Shown: one piece after another, positions 26,421 through 35,367 of the stretch | How the letters are laid out: the number at the start of each line of letters is the position of its first letter | Position numbering within the stretch: the first letter of the stretch is position 1 | Assembly (NCBI RefSeq): GCF_036227605.1 | Contig: NZ_CP109487.1 | Coordinates: forward strand, 6,013,501-6,077,500 | Length of the DNA stretch: 64,000 bases | Reading direction: 5' to 3' | Source of the DNA: Streptomyces sp. NBC_01439 | Lineage (GTDB): Bacteria; Actinomycetota; Actinomycetes; Streptomycetales; Streptomycetaceae | Notes under the pieces: generated by a model | Told to the model about the DNA's origin: nothing | The model's database searches: none | The model's input: the letters and a program-made list of their open reading frames with translations, nothing else | Position numbers and translations under genes: made by a program

Positions 26421-27827
26421 ATGAGATGGGCGCTCGTCAAGGTGTGCCTCGCGGTCACGGCCATGGTGGTCGTGGCCTTCGCCGTACCGCTGGGCCTCGT
26501 CGTCCAGGAGATGGCCAGTGACCGGGCCTTCTCCAACGCCGAACGGCAGGCCGCCAGCATCGGCCCGACGCTGTCCATCACCACCGACCCCGTGCAGCTG
26601 CGCAAGGCGGTGGAGTCCACCCAGATGGGCGCCGCCCGGCGGATGGCCGTCCACGTGCCCGCGATCGGCGACAGCCCGCCGGTGAACATCGGCCGGGGGC
26701 GGGCCGGGGAGCGCGCCGTCGCGGAGACCCGGCGGATGGGACGGGGTACGACGGCCAAGGTCTCGGGCGGCGGCTCGGCGCTGCTCCAGCCGACCGCGCT
26801 CGGCTCCGGTGACATCGCCGTCGTGGAGATCTTCGTACCGGAGAGCGAGGTCAGCAACGGGGTCGCGACCGCCTGGCTGGTGCTCGCGGGCGTCGGCCTG
26901 GCCCTGATCATCGGCTCGGTCGGGGTCGCCGACCGGCTCGGCGCCCGGCTGGTCCGGCCCGCCGAACGGCTCGCGGACGCGGCCCACCAGCTCGGTGAGG
27001 GCCGGCTCGGCGCCCGGGTGCCCGAGGCCGGGCCGAAGGAGCTCCGCTCGGCGGCCGCCGCGTTCAACGCGATGGCGGACCAGGTCGTCGAACTCCTCGC
27101 CAACGAACGGGAACTGGCCGCCGACCTCTCGCACCGGCTGCGCACCCCGCTGACTGTGCTGCGGCTCAACACGGCCTCGCTCGGCGACGGCCCGGCCGCC
27201 GAGCAGACCCGCGCCGCCGTGGAGCAGCTGGAGCGCGAGGTCGACACGATCATCCGTACCGCCCGGGAGCAGCGCCCGGCCACCGGCCCGGGGGCCGGGG
27301 CGGGCGCGGGCTGCGACGCCTCCGAGGTCATTCGCGACCGGATGGCCTTCTGGTCGGCGCTCGCGGAGGACGAGGGCCGCGAGGTGCGGCTCGCCGGCGT
27401 GGACCGTACGGTACGGATCCCCGTGGCGCGGCCCGAACTCGCCGCCGCCCTCGACGCCATGCTCGGCAACGTCTTCCGGCACACCCCCGAGGGCACCCCC
27501 TTCGCGGTGGACGTCCACGACGCGGGCGACGCCGTGATCGTGCTGGTCTCGGACGCGGGTCCCGGCATCGAAGACCCGGACGCGGCCCTGCGCCGCGGCA
27601 ACGACGGCGGCCGCGACGGGTCGACGGGCCTCGGCCTGGACATCGTGCGGCGGGTCGCGGAGTCGACCGGCGGCGACGTACGGCTGGGGCGCTCGGTGCT
27701 CGGCGGGACCGAGGTCCGGGTCTGGATCGGCCTGGACGGGCGGAGCCTCGGCGGCCCCGGCGCGGGGCGGGCCGCGCGCGGCCGACGCGGCAACCGACGT
27801 AACCGGGGGCGCGCCTCGCAGGCGTGA
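26421..27827 (+). CDS. sensor histidine kinase paired with the preceding regulator
   Basis: A 468-residue membrane kinase. The first membrane helix (about 5-30) is followed by an extracytoplasmic sensing region (about 31-150), a second helix (VATAWLVLAGVGLALIIGSVGV, about 153-175), HAMP, HisKA with His238 in LSHRLRTPLT, and HATPase with NVFRHTPEG (N box), DAGPGI (G1) and GLGLDIV (G2). All catalytic blocks are intact. The C-terminus is a short basic tail (RAARGRRGNRRNRGRAS). The signal is not deducible. A short membrane-protein gene and a DsbB-like gene follow closely, suggesting an envelope redox role for the cluster. Confidence 0.93.
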   Translation: MRWALVKVCLAVTAMVVVAFAVPLGLVVQEMASDRAFSNAERQAASIGPTLSITTDPVQLRKAVESTQMGAARRMAVHVPAIGDSPPVNIGRGRAGERAVAETRRMGRGTTAKVSGGGSALLQPTALGSGDIAVVEIFVPESEVSNGVATAWLVLAGVGLALIIGSVGVADRLGARLVRPAERLADAAHQLGEGRLGARVPEAGPKELRSAAAAFNAMADQVVELLANERELAADLSHRLRTPLTVLRLNTASLGDGPAAEQTRAAVEQLEREVDTIIRTAREQRPATGPGAGAGAGCDASEVIRDRMAFWSALAEDEGREVRLAGVDRTVRIPVARPELAAALDAMLGNVFRHTPEGTPFAVDVHDAGDAVIVLVSDAGPGIEDPDAALRRGNDGGRDGSTGLGLDIVRRVAESTGGDVRLGRSVLGGTEVRVWIGLDGRSLGGPGAGRAARGRRGNRRNRGRASQA

Positions 27828-27854
27828 TGTCGCCGTCTCGGTACGGTCCGCGGC

Positions 27855-28019
27855 ATGGACACCCTGATCTTCGGCGGGCTCCTCGCCACGCTGATCGCCC
27901 TGTACCGGGGCGCGTCCCGGACGGTCGTGCTCGGCGCGTGGTGGGCGGTGCTGATCGCCGTCACCCTGCTGACGGCGCACCACATCACCAGCGGCCTCGC
28001 CCTGAAGCTGAGCTACTGA
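27855..28019 (+). CDS. 54-residue membrane protein (DUF5993-like)
   Basis: A very short gene with two hydrophobic helices (LIFGGLLATLIALYRGA and VVLGAWWAVLIAVTLLTAHHI) joined by a basic turn, ending GLALKLSY. Proteins of this size and pattern occur next to DsbB-like genes in actinomycetes and are, as I recall, labelled DUF5993. It starts 27 bases after the kinase gene and ends two bases before the DsbB-like start, so the genes are probably co-transcribed. Its function is unknown; it may be a small partner of the DsbB-like protein. Confidence 0.78.
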   Translation: MDTLIFGGLLATLIALYRGASRTVVLGAWWAVLIAVTLLTAHHITSGLALKLSY

Positions 28020-28021
28020 CC

Positions 28022-28675
28022 GTGACCGCGACGATGCACAGCCTCGTGCCCGACGCCCCGCCGGAGAGCGGCCTGCTGGGCCGGGTCCAGTACTGGTTCG
28101 CCTGCCTCTTCGCCTTCGGCTGGTCGGTAGCGGTCTGCGCCGGCCTCTACTACCAGTTCGGCCGCGGGGACATCCCGTGCCCGCTGTGCGTCGTGCAGCG
28201 GATGTTCATGCTGCTGGCCGCCCTGGGCGCGGCGTACGTCATCCGCGCGGCGCTGCTCAGCGGCACCGTGCCGGCCCGCGTCTACATGACGGGCTGGGGG
28301 ATGTCCCTGGTCGCGGCGATCGGGGGCTCCTTCGCGTCCTGGCGGCAGACCATGCTGTACGTCCTGCCGGGGGCCGAGGGGTACGGGGGCGAGGTGCTCG
28401 GCCTGCACCTGTACCACTGGGCGTGGATCCTCTTCCAGTTCTCGGTGGTCGCCATCGGCGTCGTCCTGGCCTTCGCCCACGCGACGGCCGACCGCGCCGT
28501 CCTGGCGGTCCGGCCGGGACCGCTGCGCACGGCGGGCATGTGCGCGCTGTGGTTCCTGGGCATGGTGATCGCCGTGAGCACCCTGGCGGTCTTCCTCCAG
28601 GAGGGCTTCCACTGGTTCCTGCCGGACGGCCCGAACCGGTACCAGTTCTTTTACGATGTCGGGATCTTGGGCTGA
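28022..28675 (+). CDS. DsbB-like disulfide bond formation protein
   Basis: A 217-residue integral membrane protein with about five hydrophobic helices. The CPLC motif (Cys53, Cys56) after the first helix corresponds to the quinone-linked cysteine pair of DsbB, next to an Arg in VVQRMF as in the family. The second pair of periplasmic cysteines found in E. coli DsbB is not visible; the second outer loop (QTMLYVLPGAEGYGGEVLGL) has none. It may therefore be a shortened-cycle DsbB relative or need a partner. GTG 28022 is used; ATG 28034 is possible. It is co-oriented with the short gene just before it. Confidence 0.85.
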   Translation: MTATMHSLVPDAPPESGLLGRVQYWFACLFAFGWSVAVCAGLYYQFGRGDIPCPLCVVQRMFMLLAALGAAYVIRAALLSGTVPARVYMTGWGMSLVAAIGGSFASWRQTMLYVLPGAEGYGGEVLGLHLYHWAWILFQFSVVAIGVVLAFAHATADRAVLAVRPGPLRTAGMCALWFLGMVIAVSTLAVFLQEGFHWFLPDGPNRYQFFYDVGILG

Positions 28676-28732
28676 CCGGGTCCGGGGTGGGCCGGGACGG
28701 CCCGGCCTCCGTTCGACGAATGGATCTCCGCA

Positions 28733-29395
28733 ATGCGCTACGCAGTCCTCGGCACCGGGATCGTCGGCCGTACGGTGGCCGCCCGGCTCGACGGCCTGGG
28801 CCACCAGGTGGTCATCGGCACCAGGGAACCGGCAGCGACCCTCGGCCGCTCCGAGTACGCCGAGTGGCAGGAGGCCCACCCCGCGGTCGGGCTGGCCACG
28901 TTCGCGCAGGCGGCGCGGGACGGCGAGGTGCTGGTCAACGCCACCGGCGGGCAGGCCAGCATTGCCGCGCTGACGGAGGCGGACGCCGCCCACCTCGACG
29001 GCAAGGTCCTCATCGACATCGCGAACCCGCTGGACTTCTCGGGGGGCTTCCCGCCGGTCCTGGACCCGGTCAACGACGACAGTCTGGCCGAGCTGATCCA
29101 GCGGACCTTCCCGCGGCTGCGGGTGGTCAAGACGTTGAACACGATGAACTGCCAGATCATGGTGGACCCGGCGCGGGTCGCCGGCGAGCACCACGTCTTC
29201 CTCTCGGGCGAGGACGCGGACGCCAAGAAGTCCGTGCGCGAACTGCTGTACGCCTTCGGGTGGCCGGAGGCGAGCGTCCTCGACCTCGGGGGCATCGAGA
29301 CGGCCCGGGGCACCGAGATGCTGCTGCCGATCTGGCTCCGCCTGATGGGCGCGCTCGGCCACGCGGACTTCAACTTCCACGTCCAGGGCGCGTAG
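28733..29395 (+). CDS. NADPH-dependent F420 reductase-like oxidoreductase
   Basis: A 220-residue Rossmann protein. The dinucleotide-binding loop is GTGIVGRTVAARL near the N-terminus, followed by a phosphate-binding GTREP (NADPH-type). The later core has VLIDIANPLDFSGGFPP and VVKTLNTMNCQIM, as in the F420H2:NADP+ oxidoreductase-like/NAD-binding family. Exact substrate use (F420 or other) is uncertain. ATG 28733 follows a purine-rich stretch. It is a separate unit from the DsbB-like gene by 57 bp. Confidence 0.88.
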   Translation: MRYAVLGTGIVGRTVAARLDGLGHQVVIGTREPAATLGRSEYAEWQEAHPAVGLATFAQAARDGEVLVNATGGQASIAALTEADAAHLDGKVLIDIANPLDFSGGFPPVLDPVNDDSLAELIQRTFPRLRVVKTLNTMNCQIMVDPARVAGEHHVFLSGEDADAKKSVRELLYAFGWPEASVLDLGGIETARGTEMLLPIWLRLMGALGHADFNFHVQGA

Positions 29396-29483
29396 GTCGT
29401 CCCGGGCCCGCCCCGGACGGGGGCGCACATGTTGCTGCGCCCCCGCCCCCGGCCGAGGGTGGGCCTGAGGGAAGGAGCCACGC

Positions 29484-29783
29484 ATGAGAGTCATGCTCAG
29501 GGCGCACATGGACACGGCCGCCACCAACGAGGGCATCAAGACCGGCGCGCTGCCCCAGGCGATCAAGACGCTGATGGAGAAGGTGAAGCCGGAGGCGGCC
29601 TACTTCGGCCTGCACGAGGGCGTGCGCTCCTGTTGGCTCGTCTTCGACATGCAGGACAGTGCGCAGATGCCGCCGCTGATGGAGGACCTGTTCCTGCATT
29701 TCAACGCCGAGATCGACGTCGCTCCCGTGATGAACGCCGAGGAGCTGGCGAAGGGCCTGGCGGCGATGAAGGCCTCCTCCTGA
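29484..29783 (+). CDS. small conserved protein, DUF3303-like
   Basis: A 99-residue protein predicted to form a dimeric alpha-beta barrel-like fold (MRVMLRAHMDTAATNEGIKT, then AYFGLHEGVRSCWLVFDMQD, then FLHFNAEIDVAPVMNAEEL). Proteins like this are common in actinomycetes and lack an assigned function. ATG 29484 is preceded by GGAAGGAG, a strong ribosome site. No clear partner gene is present. Confidence 0.8.
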   Translation: MRVMLRAHMDTAATNEGIKTGALPQAIKTLMEKVKPEAAYFGLHEGVRSCWLVFDMQDSAQMPPLMEDLFLHFNAEIDVAPVMNAEELAKGLAAMKASS

Positions 29784-30017
29784 CCGGCTTCTGACCGGTT
29801 TCCGACCGGTTTCTGACGTTCTCCTGCCCGGCTCCTGAGGGTAAAACCGGTGGAGCGGCGCCGCTGTGCGCCGTTACCGTGCTGCCGAGTCAAGTCGTCT
29901 AGGCAAGGACGTGCCGTTGTACACCCTGTGAGACCCCCCGAGTGCTGATCTGCCGCGCGTCGCGCCTGTGCGCCGCGCTGCTTTTTGCTGCGGACTTCTC
30001 ACTGAAGGTGTACTTCT

Positions 30018-30566
30018 GTGCTCAATGACTGGGTGGTCATGCCCACCTGCCTACCGACCGTTCTCCGCCGTTGTCCCGCGTGCGCGTCCGACCGCTTCCG
30101 GGCGAACGGCAAATTCCGCGTCAACGCACACCACAAGCTCCTCGACGCCTGGCTCCTCGTGCTCTGCACCGCTTGCGGGGACACGGCAAAGCTCACGGTC
30201 CTCGAGCGGGTGAACGTGCGCTCCGTACGACCCGATCTGCTGGACCGGATGCATGACAACGACCCTGACCTGGCAGCTGAGTTGCTCCAGGATCCCGTCA
30301 TGCGGCGCCGCAATCGCATCGCCCTCGACTGGGACGGCGCATGGCGCCTCGACACCGGCGGATCGGATCACCTGGACCGCGAGGTGATCGACGTTTCGGT
30401 CCGCTTCGCGGCCCGGATCCCGGTCCGGCCGGTGCGACTGATCGCCGAAGGGTGCGGTCTTTCGCGGGCCGAGGTCGAGGGGCTGATCACGGAGGGCGCA
30501 CTCGTTTCGGCAGTCCGGCTGAGCGGCAAGCTCTCCGGCGACTTCGCTTTCACGCTCAAGCGCTGA
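30018..30566 (+). CDS. DUF1062 family protein
   Basis: A 182-residue protein of the DUF1062 family. An N-terminal zinc-binding-like pair CPAC (with RCPACASDRF) and a later CTAC (LCTACGDTAKL) form a probable four-cysteine site, and the C-terminal part has SYxFAA-like strands and a short helix-turn-helix-like segment (GCGLSRAEVEGLITEGAL). The function is unknown. The start is uncertain: GTG 30018 or ATG 30039. A 28-codon frame (29942-30028) overlaps the GTG start, so translational coupling is possible. Confidence 0.82.
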   Translation: MLNDWVVMPTCLPTVLRRCPACASDRFRANGKFRVNAHHKLLDAWLLVLCTACGDTAKLTVLERVNVRSVRPDLLDRMHDNDPDLAAELLQDPVMRRRNRIALDWDGAWRLDTGGSDHLDREVIDVSVRFAARIPVRPVRLIAEGCGLSRAEVEGLITEGALVSAVRLSGKLSGDFAFTLKR

Positions 30567-30635
30567 GCCCTCCTCGGGACCGGGGGCCCGTCCGGCAAGA
30601 TCCGCCGGACGGGCTCCCTCCCGGCGTCGGGGCCG

Positions 30636-31223
30636 TCAGCGGAGGGAGTCGATCCAGCGTTCCAGGCGGCGGATCTCGGCGGCCATCAGCTCCGGGTCGC
30701 GGAAGGTGTTGGTGAGCAGTGAGATGCCCTGGTAGGCGGCGATCAGGGCGACGGCGAGTTCGCGGGCGTCGGCCCGGTCCATCTGCGCGAACTGCTGCTC
30801 GGTCCAGTCGAGCAGGACCTGCATGACGGCGGCGATCGAGCGGCCCGGGCCGTCGGCGCGCTTGTCCAGCTCCGAGGCGAGGGTGCCGGTGGGGCAGCCG
30901 TACTGGGCGGTGAGCTCGCGCTGTTGGGCCCAGCCGGCCAGCAGGGCCTTCAACCGCTCCTCGGGGGTGGGCAGTTTGTTGAGGGCGGCGATCAGGCCCC
31001 GGAGGGTCTGGGCGTGCGCGTCGATCGCGGCCTCGACGAGTTCTTCCTTGGTCTTGAAGTAGTAGTAGACGTTGCCCACGGGGACATCGGCCGCCCGGGC
31101 GATGTCCGCGAGCGTGGTCGGGGCGACGCCCTGGGCGTGGAGGACCCGGGCCGCGGCGGCCGCCAGCCGCTCCCGTTTGCCGGACGTCCGCCGGCCCTTC
31201 TTTGAGTCAGTCACCTGACTCAC
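30636..31223 (-). CDS. TetR-family transcriptional repressor
   Basis: A 195-residue TetR protein. The N-terminal helix-turn-helix is about 16-62 (RERLAAAAARVLHAQGVAPT, then LADIARAADVPVGNVYYYFK). The rest is the ligand-binding helical domain. It is divergent from an NmrA-like NAD(P)-binding protein gene. Two copies of an AGTCAG-type inverted repeat lie at the start of this gene and just before the other, so it very likely represses both. The family often senses electrophiles or aromatic compounds. Confidence 0.93.
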   Translation of the reverse strand: MSQVTDSKKGRRTSGKRERLAAAAARVLHAQGVAPTTLADIARAADVPVGNVYYYFKTKEELVEAAIDAHAQTLRGLIAALNKLPTPEERLKALLAGWAQQRELTAQYGCPTGTLASELDKRADGPGRSIAAVMQVLLDWTEQQFAQMDRADARELAVALIAAYQGISLLTNTFRDPELMAAEIRRLERWIDSLR

Positions 31224-31275
31224 TCTAGACGAGCGATCGGGCGAGGGGCTATGGTCACAACTAAGTCAGCCGACT
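31204..31275. promoter_or_regulatory. TetR operators
   Basis: A perfect inverted repeat GAGTCAG-tcac-CTGACTC at 31204-31221 overlaps the tetR start. A second related site, AGTC-agcc-GACT at 31264-31275, precedes the NmrA-like gene. Shared half-sites at both promoters support one repressor acting on both. Confidence 0.75.
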
Positions 31276-31295
31276 AACTCACAAGGGGGATCACC

Positions 31296-32111
31296 ATGAT
31301 CGTAGTGACGGGCGCGACCGGGAACGTGGGGCAGGAACTCGTACGGATCCTCGCCGACGCCGGCGAGCGCGTGACCGCCGTCTCCCGGCGGCCGGCAGAA
31401 CTGCCCGAAGGCGTCCGCCACCACCAGGGCGACCTCGCCGAACCGCAGGGCCTCGGCCCCGCGCTCGAAGGGGCCGACGCACTGTTCCTGCTCGTCGCCG
31501 GCGAGGACCCGCACGGCATCCTGGAGCGGGCCGCGGCCGCCGGGATCCGCCGGGTCGTGCTGCTCTCGTCCCAGGGCGTCGGAACCCGCCCCGAGGTGTA
31601 CGCCCACCCCGCGCGGTTCGAGGACGCCGTCCGCAGCAGCGGCCTGGAGTGGACGGTCCTGCGCTCCGGCGGCCTCAACTCCAACGCCTACGCCTGGGCC
31701 GAGACCATCCGCACCCGGCGCACGGCCGCCGCGCCCTTCGGCGACGTGGGGCTCCCGACCGTCGACCCGGCGGACGTCGCCGAGGTCGCGGCCGCGGTCC
31801 TGCGCGAGCCGGGCCACGCGGGCCGGACCTACGAGCTCACCGGGCCCGCCCCGGTCACCCCGAAGGAGCGGGCCGAGGCGATCGGCGCGGCCCTGGGCGA
31901 GCCCGTCCGCTTCGTCGAGCAGACCCGGGAGGAGGCCCGCGCCCAGATGCTGACCTTCATGCCCGAGCCGGTCGTGGAGGGCACCCTCGGGATCCTCGGG
32001 GCACCCCTGCCCGCCGAACGGGAGCCGAGCCCCGCCGTGCGGCAGATCCTCGGTCGGGCTCCCCGTCCGTTCGCGGACTGGGCGGCCCGCACGGCCCCGG
32101 CCTTCCGCTAG
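31296..32111 (+). CDS. NmrA-like NAD(P)-binding oxidoreductase
   Basis: A 271-residue atypical short-chain dehydrogenase of the NmrA/QOR2 type. The nucleotide loop is [16 protein letters not shown] (TGxTGxxG) at the N-terminus, with SRRP after the second strand (NADPH preference). The protein matches NAD(P)H-binding quinone reductase or redox-sensor proteins; a catalytic Tyr-Lys pair is not obvious, so it could be a sensor. It is divergent from and probably controlled by the TetR gene. Its stop overlaps the convergent bglC stop by four bases (32108-32111). Confidence 0.88.
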   Translation: MIVVTGATGNVGQELVRILADAGERVTAVSRRPAELPEGVRHHQGDLAEPQGLGPALEGADALFLLVAGEDPHGILERAAAAGIRRVVLLSSQGVGTRPEVYAHPARFEDAVRSSGLEWTVLRSGGLNSNAYAWAETIRTRRTAAAPFGDVGLPTVDPADVAEVAAAVLREPGHAGRTYELTGPAPVTPKERAEAIGAALGEPVRFVEQTREEARAQMLTFMPEPVVEGTLGILGAPLPAEREPSPAVRQILGRAPRPFADWAARTAPAFR

Positions 32112-33547
32112 AACGCCTCCTCCGGATAGGCCCGGAAGCTCCCTTTCCGGGCTAGGCGGGCGTACCAGTGGGCGCTGGAGCGGGGGGTGCGGGCCTGGGT
32201 CTCGTAGTCGACCTGCACGATGCCGAAGCGCTTGCTGTACCCGTAGGACCACTCGAAGTTGTCCATCAGCGACCAGAGGAAGTAGCCCTCCACCGGAGCG
32301 CCGTCCACCAGGGCGCGGTGGACGGAGGCGAGGTGGGCCTCCAGGTAGCCGATGCGCTGCGGGTCGTGCAGGTCCGGGGCGTACGCCGCGCCGTTCTCGG
32401 TGACCAGCAGCGGCAGCCCGGGCGCCTCGCGGGTGAAGCGCATCAGCAGGTCGTACAGGCCGGTGGGGTCGATCGACCAGCCCATGTCGGTCCGCTCACC
32501 CGGGGGTTGGTGGAAGGCGACCGACTCCGCCCCGGGCCACGGGGAGTGCGCCGCCGCCCCGTGCCCGTCGGCGCGCGGGCCGGTCCCGCCGGGGGCGGCC
32601 GAGACCACCGCCGGCGTGTAGTAGTTCACCCCGAGGTAGTCCAGCGGCTGGTGGATCAGCGCCTCGTCGCCGTGGCGGACGAAGGACCAGTCGGTCACCG
32701 CGGCGGTGTCCGCGAGCAGGTCCTCGGGGTAGGCGCCGTGCAACAGCGGGCCGGTGAAGACCCGGTTGGCCAGGGCGTCGATCCGGCGGGCCGCGTCCAG
32801 GTCGGCCGCTGATCCGGTCAGCGGCCGTACCGCGCTGGGGTTGAGCGCGATACCGGCCCTGGCCCGGGCCGGCAGCGCCGCCGCGGCCAGCCCGTGCGCC
32901 AGGTTGAGGTGGTGGGCGGCGCGCAGCGAGTCGGCGGGGGAGGTGCGGCCGGGCGCGTGGACCCCCGAGGCGTAGCCGAGGAAGGCGCTGCACCAGGGCT
33001 CGTTGAGGGTGGTCCAGAGCTCCACCCGGTCGGCGAGCGCCGCCGTGACCTGCTCGGCGTACCGGGCGAAGGCGTAGGCCGTCTCCCGCTCGGGCCAGCC
33101 GCCCGCGCTCTCCAGCTCCTGCGGCAGGTCCCAGTGGTACAGGGTCACGCAGGGCCGGATCCCGTACGAGAGAAGCTCGTCGACCAGCGCGTCGTAGAAG
33201 CCGATCCCGCCGGCGAGGACCCGTGGCCAGGACACCGAGAACCGGTAGGCGCCGAGTCCGAGCGAGGCCATCAGCCGCACGTCCTCCCGCCACAGCCGGT
33301 GGTGGTCGACGGCCACGTCGCCCGTGTCACCGCCGTGCACCTTGCCCGGCGTACGGCAGAAGGTGTCCCAGATGGACGCTCCGCGCAGGGCCCGGGCGCC
33401 CTCGATCTGGAAGGCCGCCGTGGCCGTCCCCCACAGGAACCCGTCGGGGAAGCTCAGCTCCCGCCCGCCGGTGTCCGTGTCCGTGTCTGCTTCCGCTTCC
33501 GCGTTCGTGTGCGCGTTCGTGTGCGCGTTCGTCGGGAGTTGGGTCAT
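32108..33547 (-). CDS. bglC: GH1 beta-glucosidase BglC
   Basis: A 479-residue cytoplasmic family 1 glycosidase that hydrolyses imported cellobiose or cellotriose to glucose. Both catalytic glutamates are present: Glu183 in TLNEP (acid/base) and Glu384 in TENG (nucleophile). Other GH1 blocks are [24 protein letters not shown] and [15 protein letters not shown]. The first ~28 residues are a non-conserved, repeat-coded tail (THTNA and DTDTDT units). ATG 33547 overlaps the cebG stop (ATGA), so bglC is the last gene of the cebEFG-bglC operon, controlled by the CebR box upstream of cebE. There is no signal peptide, as expected. Confidence 0.93.
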   Translation of the reverse strand: MTQLPTNAHTNAHTNAEAEADTDTDTGGRELSFPDGFLWGTATAAFQIEGARALRGASIWDTFCRTPGKVHGGDTGDVAVDHHRLWREDVRLMASLGLGAYRFSVSWPRVLAGGIGFYDALVDELLSYGIRPCVTLYHWDLPQELESAGGWPERETAYAFARYAEQVTAALADRVELWTTLNEPWCSAFLGYASGVHAPGRTSPADSLRAAHHLNLAHGLAAAALPARARAGIALNPSAVRPLTGSAADLDAARRIDALANRVFTGPLLHGAYPEDLLADTAAVTDWSFVRHGDEALIHQPLDYLGVNYYTPAVVSAAPGGTGPRADGHGAAAHSPWPGAESVAFHQPPGERTDMGWSIDPTGLYDLLMRFTREAPGLPLLVTENGAAYAPDLHDPQRIGYLEAHLASVHRALVDGAPVEGYFLWSLMDNFEWSYGYSKRFGIVQVDYETQARTPRSSAHWYARLARKGSFRAYPEEAF

Positions 33548-34368
33548 CCCTTCACCGCTCCTTGCATGATGCCGCCGACGATCTGCCGGCCGAAGACGAG
33601 GAACACCAGCAGCAGCGGGAGCGTGCCCAGCAGCGCGCCCGCCATGATCACCGATTGGTCGGGGACGTAGCCCCGGCCCAGCCCGGTCAGGGCCACCTGC
33701 ACCGTCGGGCTGCCGTTCTGGGTCAGCGCGACGACCGGCCAGAAGAAGTCGTTCCAGGCCATGACGAAGGTCAGCATCCCCAGCACCGCCATCGCGGGCC
33801 GGGCGGCGGGGAACACCACGTGCCACAACACCCGCAGCGAACTCGCCCCGTCCGTGCGGGCCGCCTCCACCAGCTCCATCGGCAGCGCGTGCACCAGGTA
33901 CTGGCGCATGAAGAACACCCCGAAGGCGCCCACCAGGGTCGGCAGGATCACCGCCTGCAGCCGGTCGGTCCACGACAGCTCCGCGATCAGCATGTAGAGC
34001 GGCACCACGCTCAGCTGCGGCGGGATCAGCATCGTCCCGATCACCAGCGCCAGCAACGGCCGGCTGCCGCGGAAGCGGAGCTTGGCGAAGGCGAAGCCGG
34101 CGAGCGTGGAGAAGAACACCGTGCCGGCGGCGACCGTGCCCGCCACGATCACCGTGTTCAGCAGGGCGGTGCCCATGTTGGCGTCGGTCCAGGCGACGTG
34201 GAGGTTGCGCCCCAGATTTCCGCCGAACCAGAACGGCGGCGGGGTCTGGGCCAGGCGGGTATTGCTCCGGGACGCCGCGATCGCCGTCCACACGAGCGGG
34301 AAGAGCGAGCCGGCCGTGAACAGGGCCAACACCACGTACGTGAACCGGCCCGCGCGCAATGACCTCAT
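33544..34368 (-). CDS. cebG: cello-oligosaccharide ABC transporter permease CebG
   Basis: A 274-residue inner-membrane permease with about six hydrophobic helices. The EAA loop, which docks the ATPase, is visible as [23 protein letters not shown]. It belongs to the carbohydrate uptake (CUT1) family. ATG 34368 overlaps the cebF stop (ATGA) and its own stop overlaps bglC. No ATPase gene is in the operon; in Streptomyces the shared ATPase MsiK, coded elsewhere, normally serves CebEFG. Confidence 0.92.
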   Translation of the reverse strand: MRSLRAGRFTYVVLALFTAGSLFPLVWTAIAASRSNTRLAQTPPPFWFGGNLGRNLHVAWTDANMGTALLNTVIVAGTVAAGTVFFSTLAGFAFAKLRFRGSRPLLALVIGTMLIPPQLSVVPLYMLIAELSWTDRLQAVILPTLVGAFGVFFMRQYLVHALPMELVEAARTDGASSLRVLWHVVFPAARPAMAVLGMLTFVMAWNDFFWPVVALTQNGSPTVQVALTGLGRGYVPDQSVIMAGALLGTLPLLLVFLVFGRQIVGGIMQGAVKG

Positions 34369-35360
34369 CGGGAGTCCTTCCGTCCGCGCAGCAGCCGCGC
34401 CGCCCCGGCGATCACCAGCAGGATCAGGAACATCGCCCACGCGATCGCCGAGGCCCGCCCGAGGTGCAGGTTCACCCAGCCCTGCTCGTACAGGTACAGC
34501 CCGAGCGTCTGGAACTGGTGGTCCGAGCCGCCCGTCGCGCCCGCCCCGCCGTTGAACAGCAGCGGTTCGCCGAACAGCTGGGTCGCCCCGATCGTCGACA
34601 CCACACAGGTGAAGAAGATCGTCGGCCGCAGCGAGGGCACCGTGACGTGCAGGAACTGCTGGAAGCGCGAGGCCCCGTCCAGCGCGGCGGACTCGTACAG
34701 CTCGCCCGGCACGGCCTGCATGGCCGCCAGGTAGATCAGCGCGTTGTAGCCGGTCCACCGCCAGATCACGATGGTGGAGACGGCGAGTTGGGAGGCGAAG
34801 GTGCCGTTCTGCCAGTCGACCGCCTCGAAACCCACGGCCGAAAGCGCCCAATTGACCATCCCGTGGTCCCGGCCGAAGAGCAGGACGAAGACGAGCGTGG
34901 CCGCCGCGACCGAGGTCGCGTACGGGGTGAGCACCGCGACCCGGAAGAAGGCGGAGCCCCGCAGCCGGTAGTTGAGGAGGTGGGCCAGCCCCAGCGCGAT
35001 CGCCAGCTGCGGCACCGTGGACAGCAACCCGATGGTCACCGTGTTGCGCAGCGCGTTCCAGAAGAACGCGTCGTCCCACAGCCGGGTGAAGTTCCGCAGC
35101 CCCACCCACGTCATGCCGTCCGGATTGGTCAGCTCCACCTGGTGCAGCGCCGCCCAACCCGTGTAGAGCAGCGGGAACAGCCCGAAGGCGGCGAAGAAGA
35201 GGAAGAAGGGCGCCACGAAGGCGTACGGGCTCCAGCGCAGGTCCCAGCGGTAGCGGCGCGAGCGCCACACCTGGCCCGGCCGGCCCCGGCCGCCCCCCTC
35301 CGCCGCCGGCCGCTCCGGGCCGACGGCGGAGGGGGACAACACAGCCGTCTCGTCCGTCAC
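34365..35360 (-). CDS. cebF: cello-oligosaccharide ABC transporter permease CebF
   Basis: A 331-residue permease of the CUT1 family. A ~45-residue Pro/Gly/Arg-rich cytoplasmic N-terminus precedes about six membrane helices, starting at [21 protein letters not shown]. The EAA-type loop is [23 protein letters not shown]. It forms the channel with CebG. GTG 35360 lies seven bases after the cebE stop; its own stop overlaps cebG. It is in the operon under the CebR box. Confidence 0.92.
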   Translation of the reverse strand: MTDETAVLSPSAVGPERPAAEGGGRGRPGQVWRSRRYRWDLRWSPYAFVAPFFLFFAAFGLFPLLYTGWAALHQVELTNPDGMTWVGLRNFTRLWDDAFFWNALRNTVTIGLLSTVPQLAIALGLAHLLNYRLRGSAFFRVAVLTPYATSVAAATLVFVLLFGRDHGMVNWALSAVGFEAVDWQNGTFASQLAVSTIVIWRWTGYNALIYLAAMQAVPGELYESAALDGASRFQQFLHVTVPSLRPTIFFTCVVSTIGATQLFGEPLLFNGGAGATGGSDHQFQTLGLYLYEQGWVNLHLGRASAIAWAMFLILLVIAGAARLLRGRKDSR

Positions 35361-35367
35361 CGCCGCC

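Noticed and set aside
25157..27988. 943-codon open frame on the minus strand
   Set aside because: It is antisense to the two-component genes, Ser/Arg/Pro-rich, with no motifs; a shadow.
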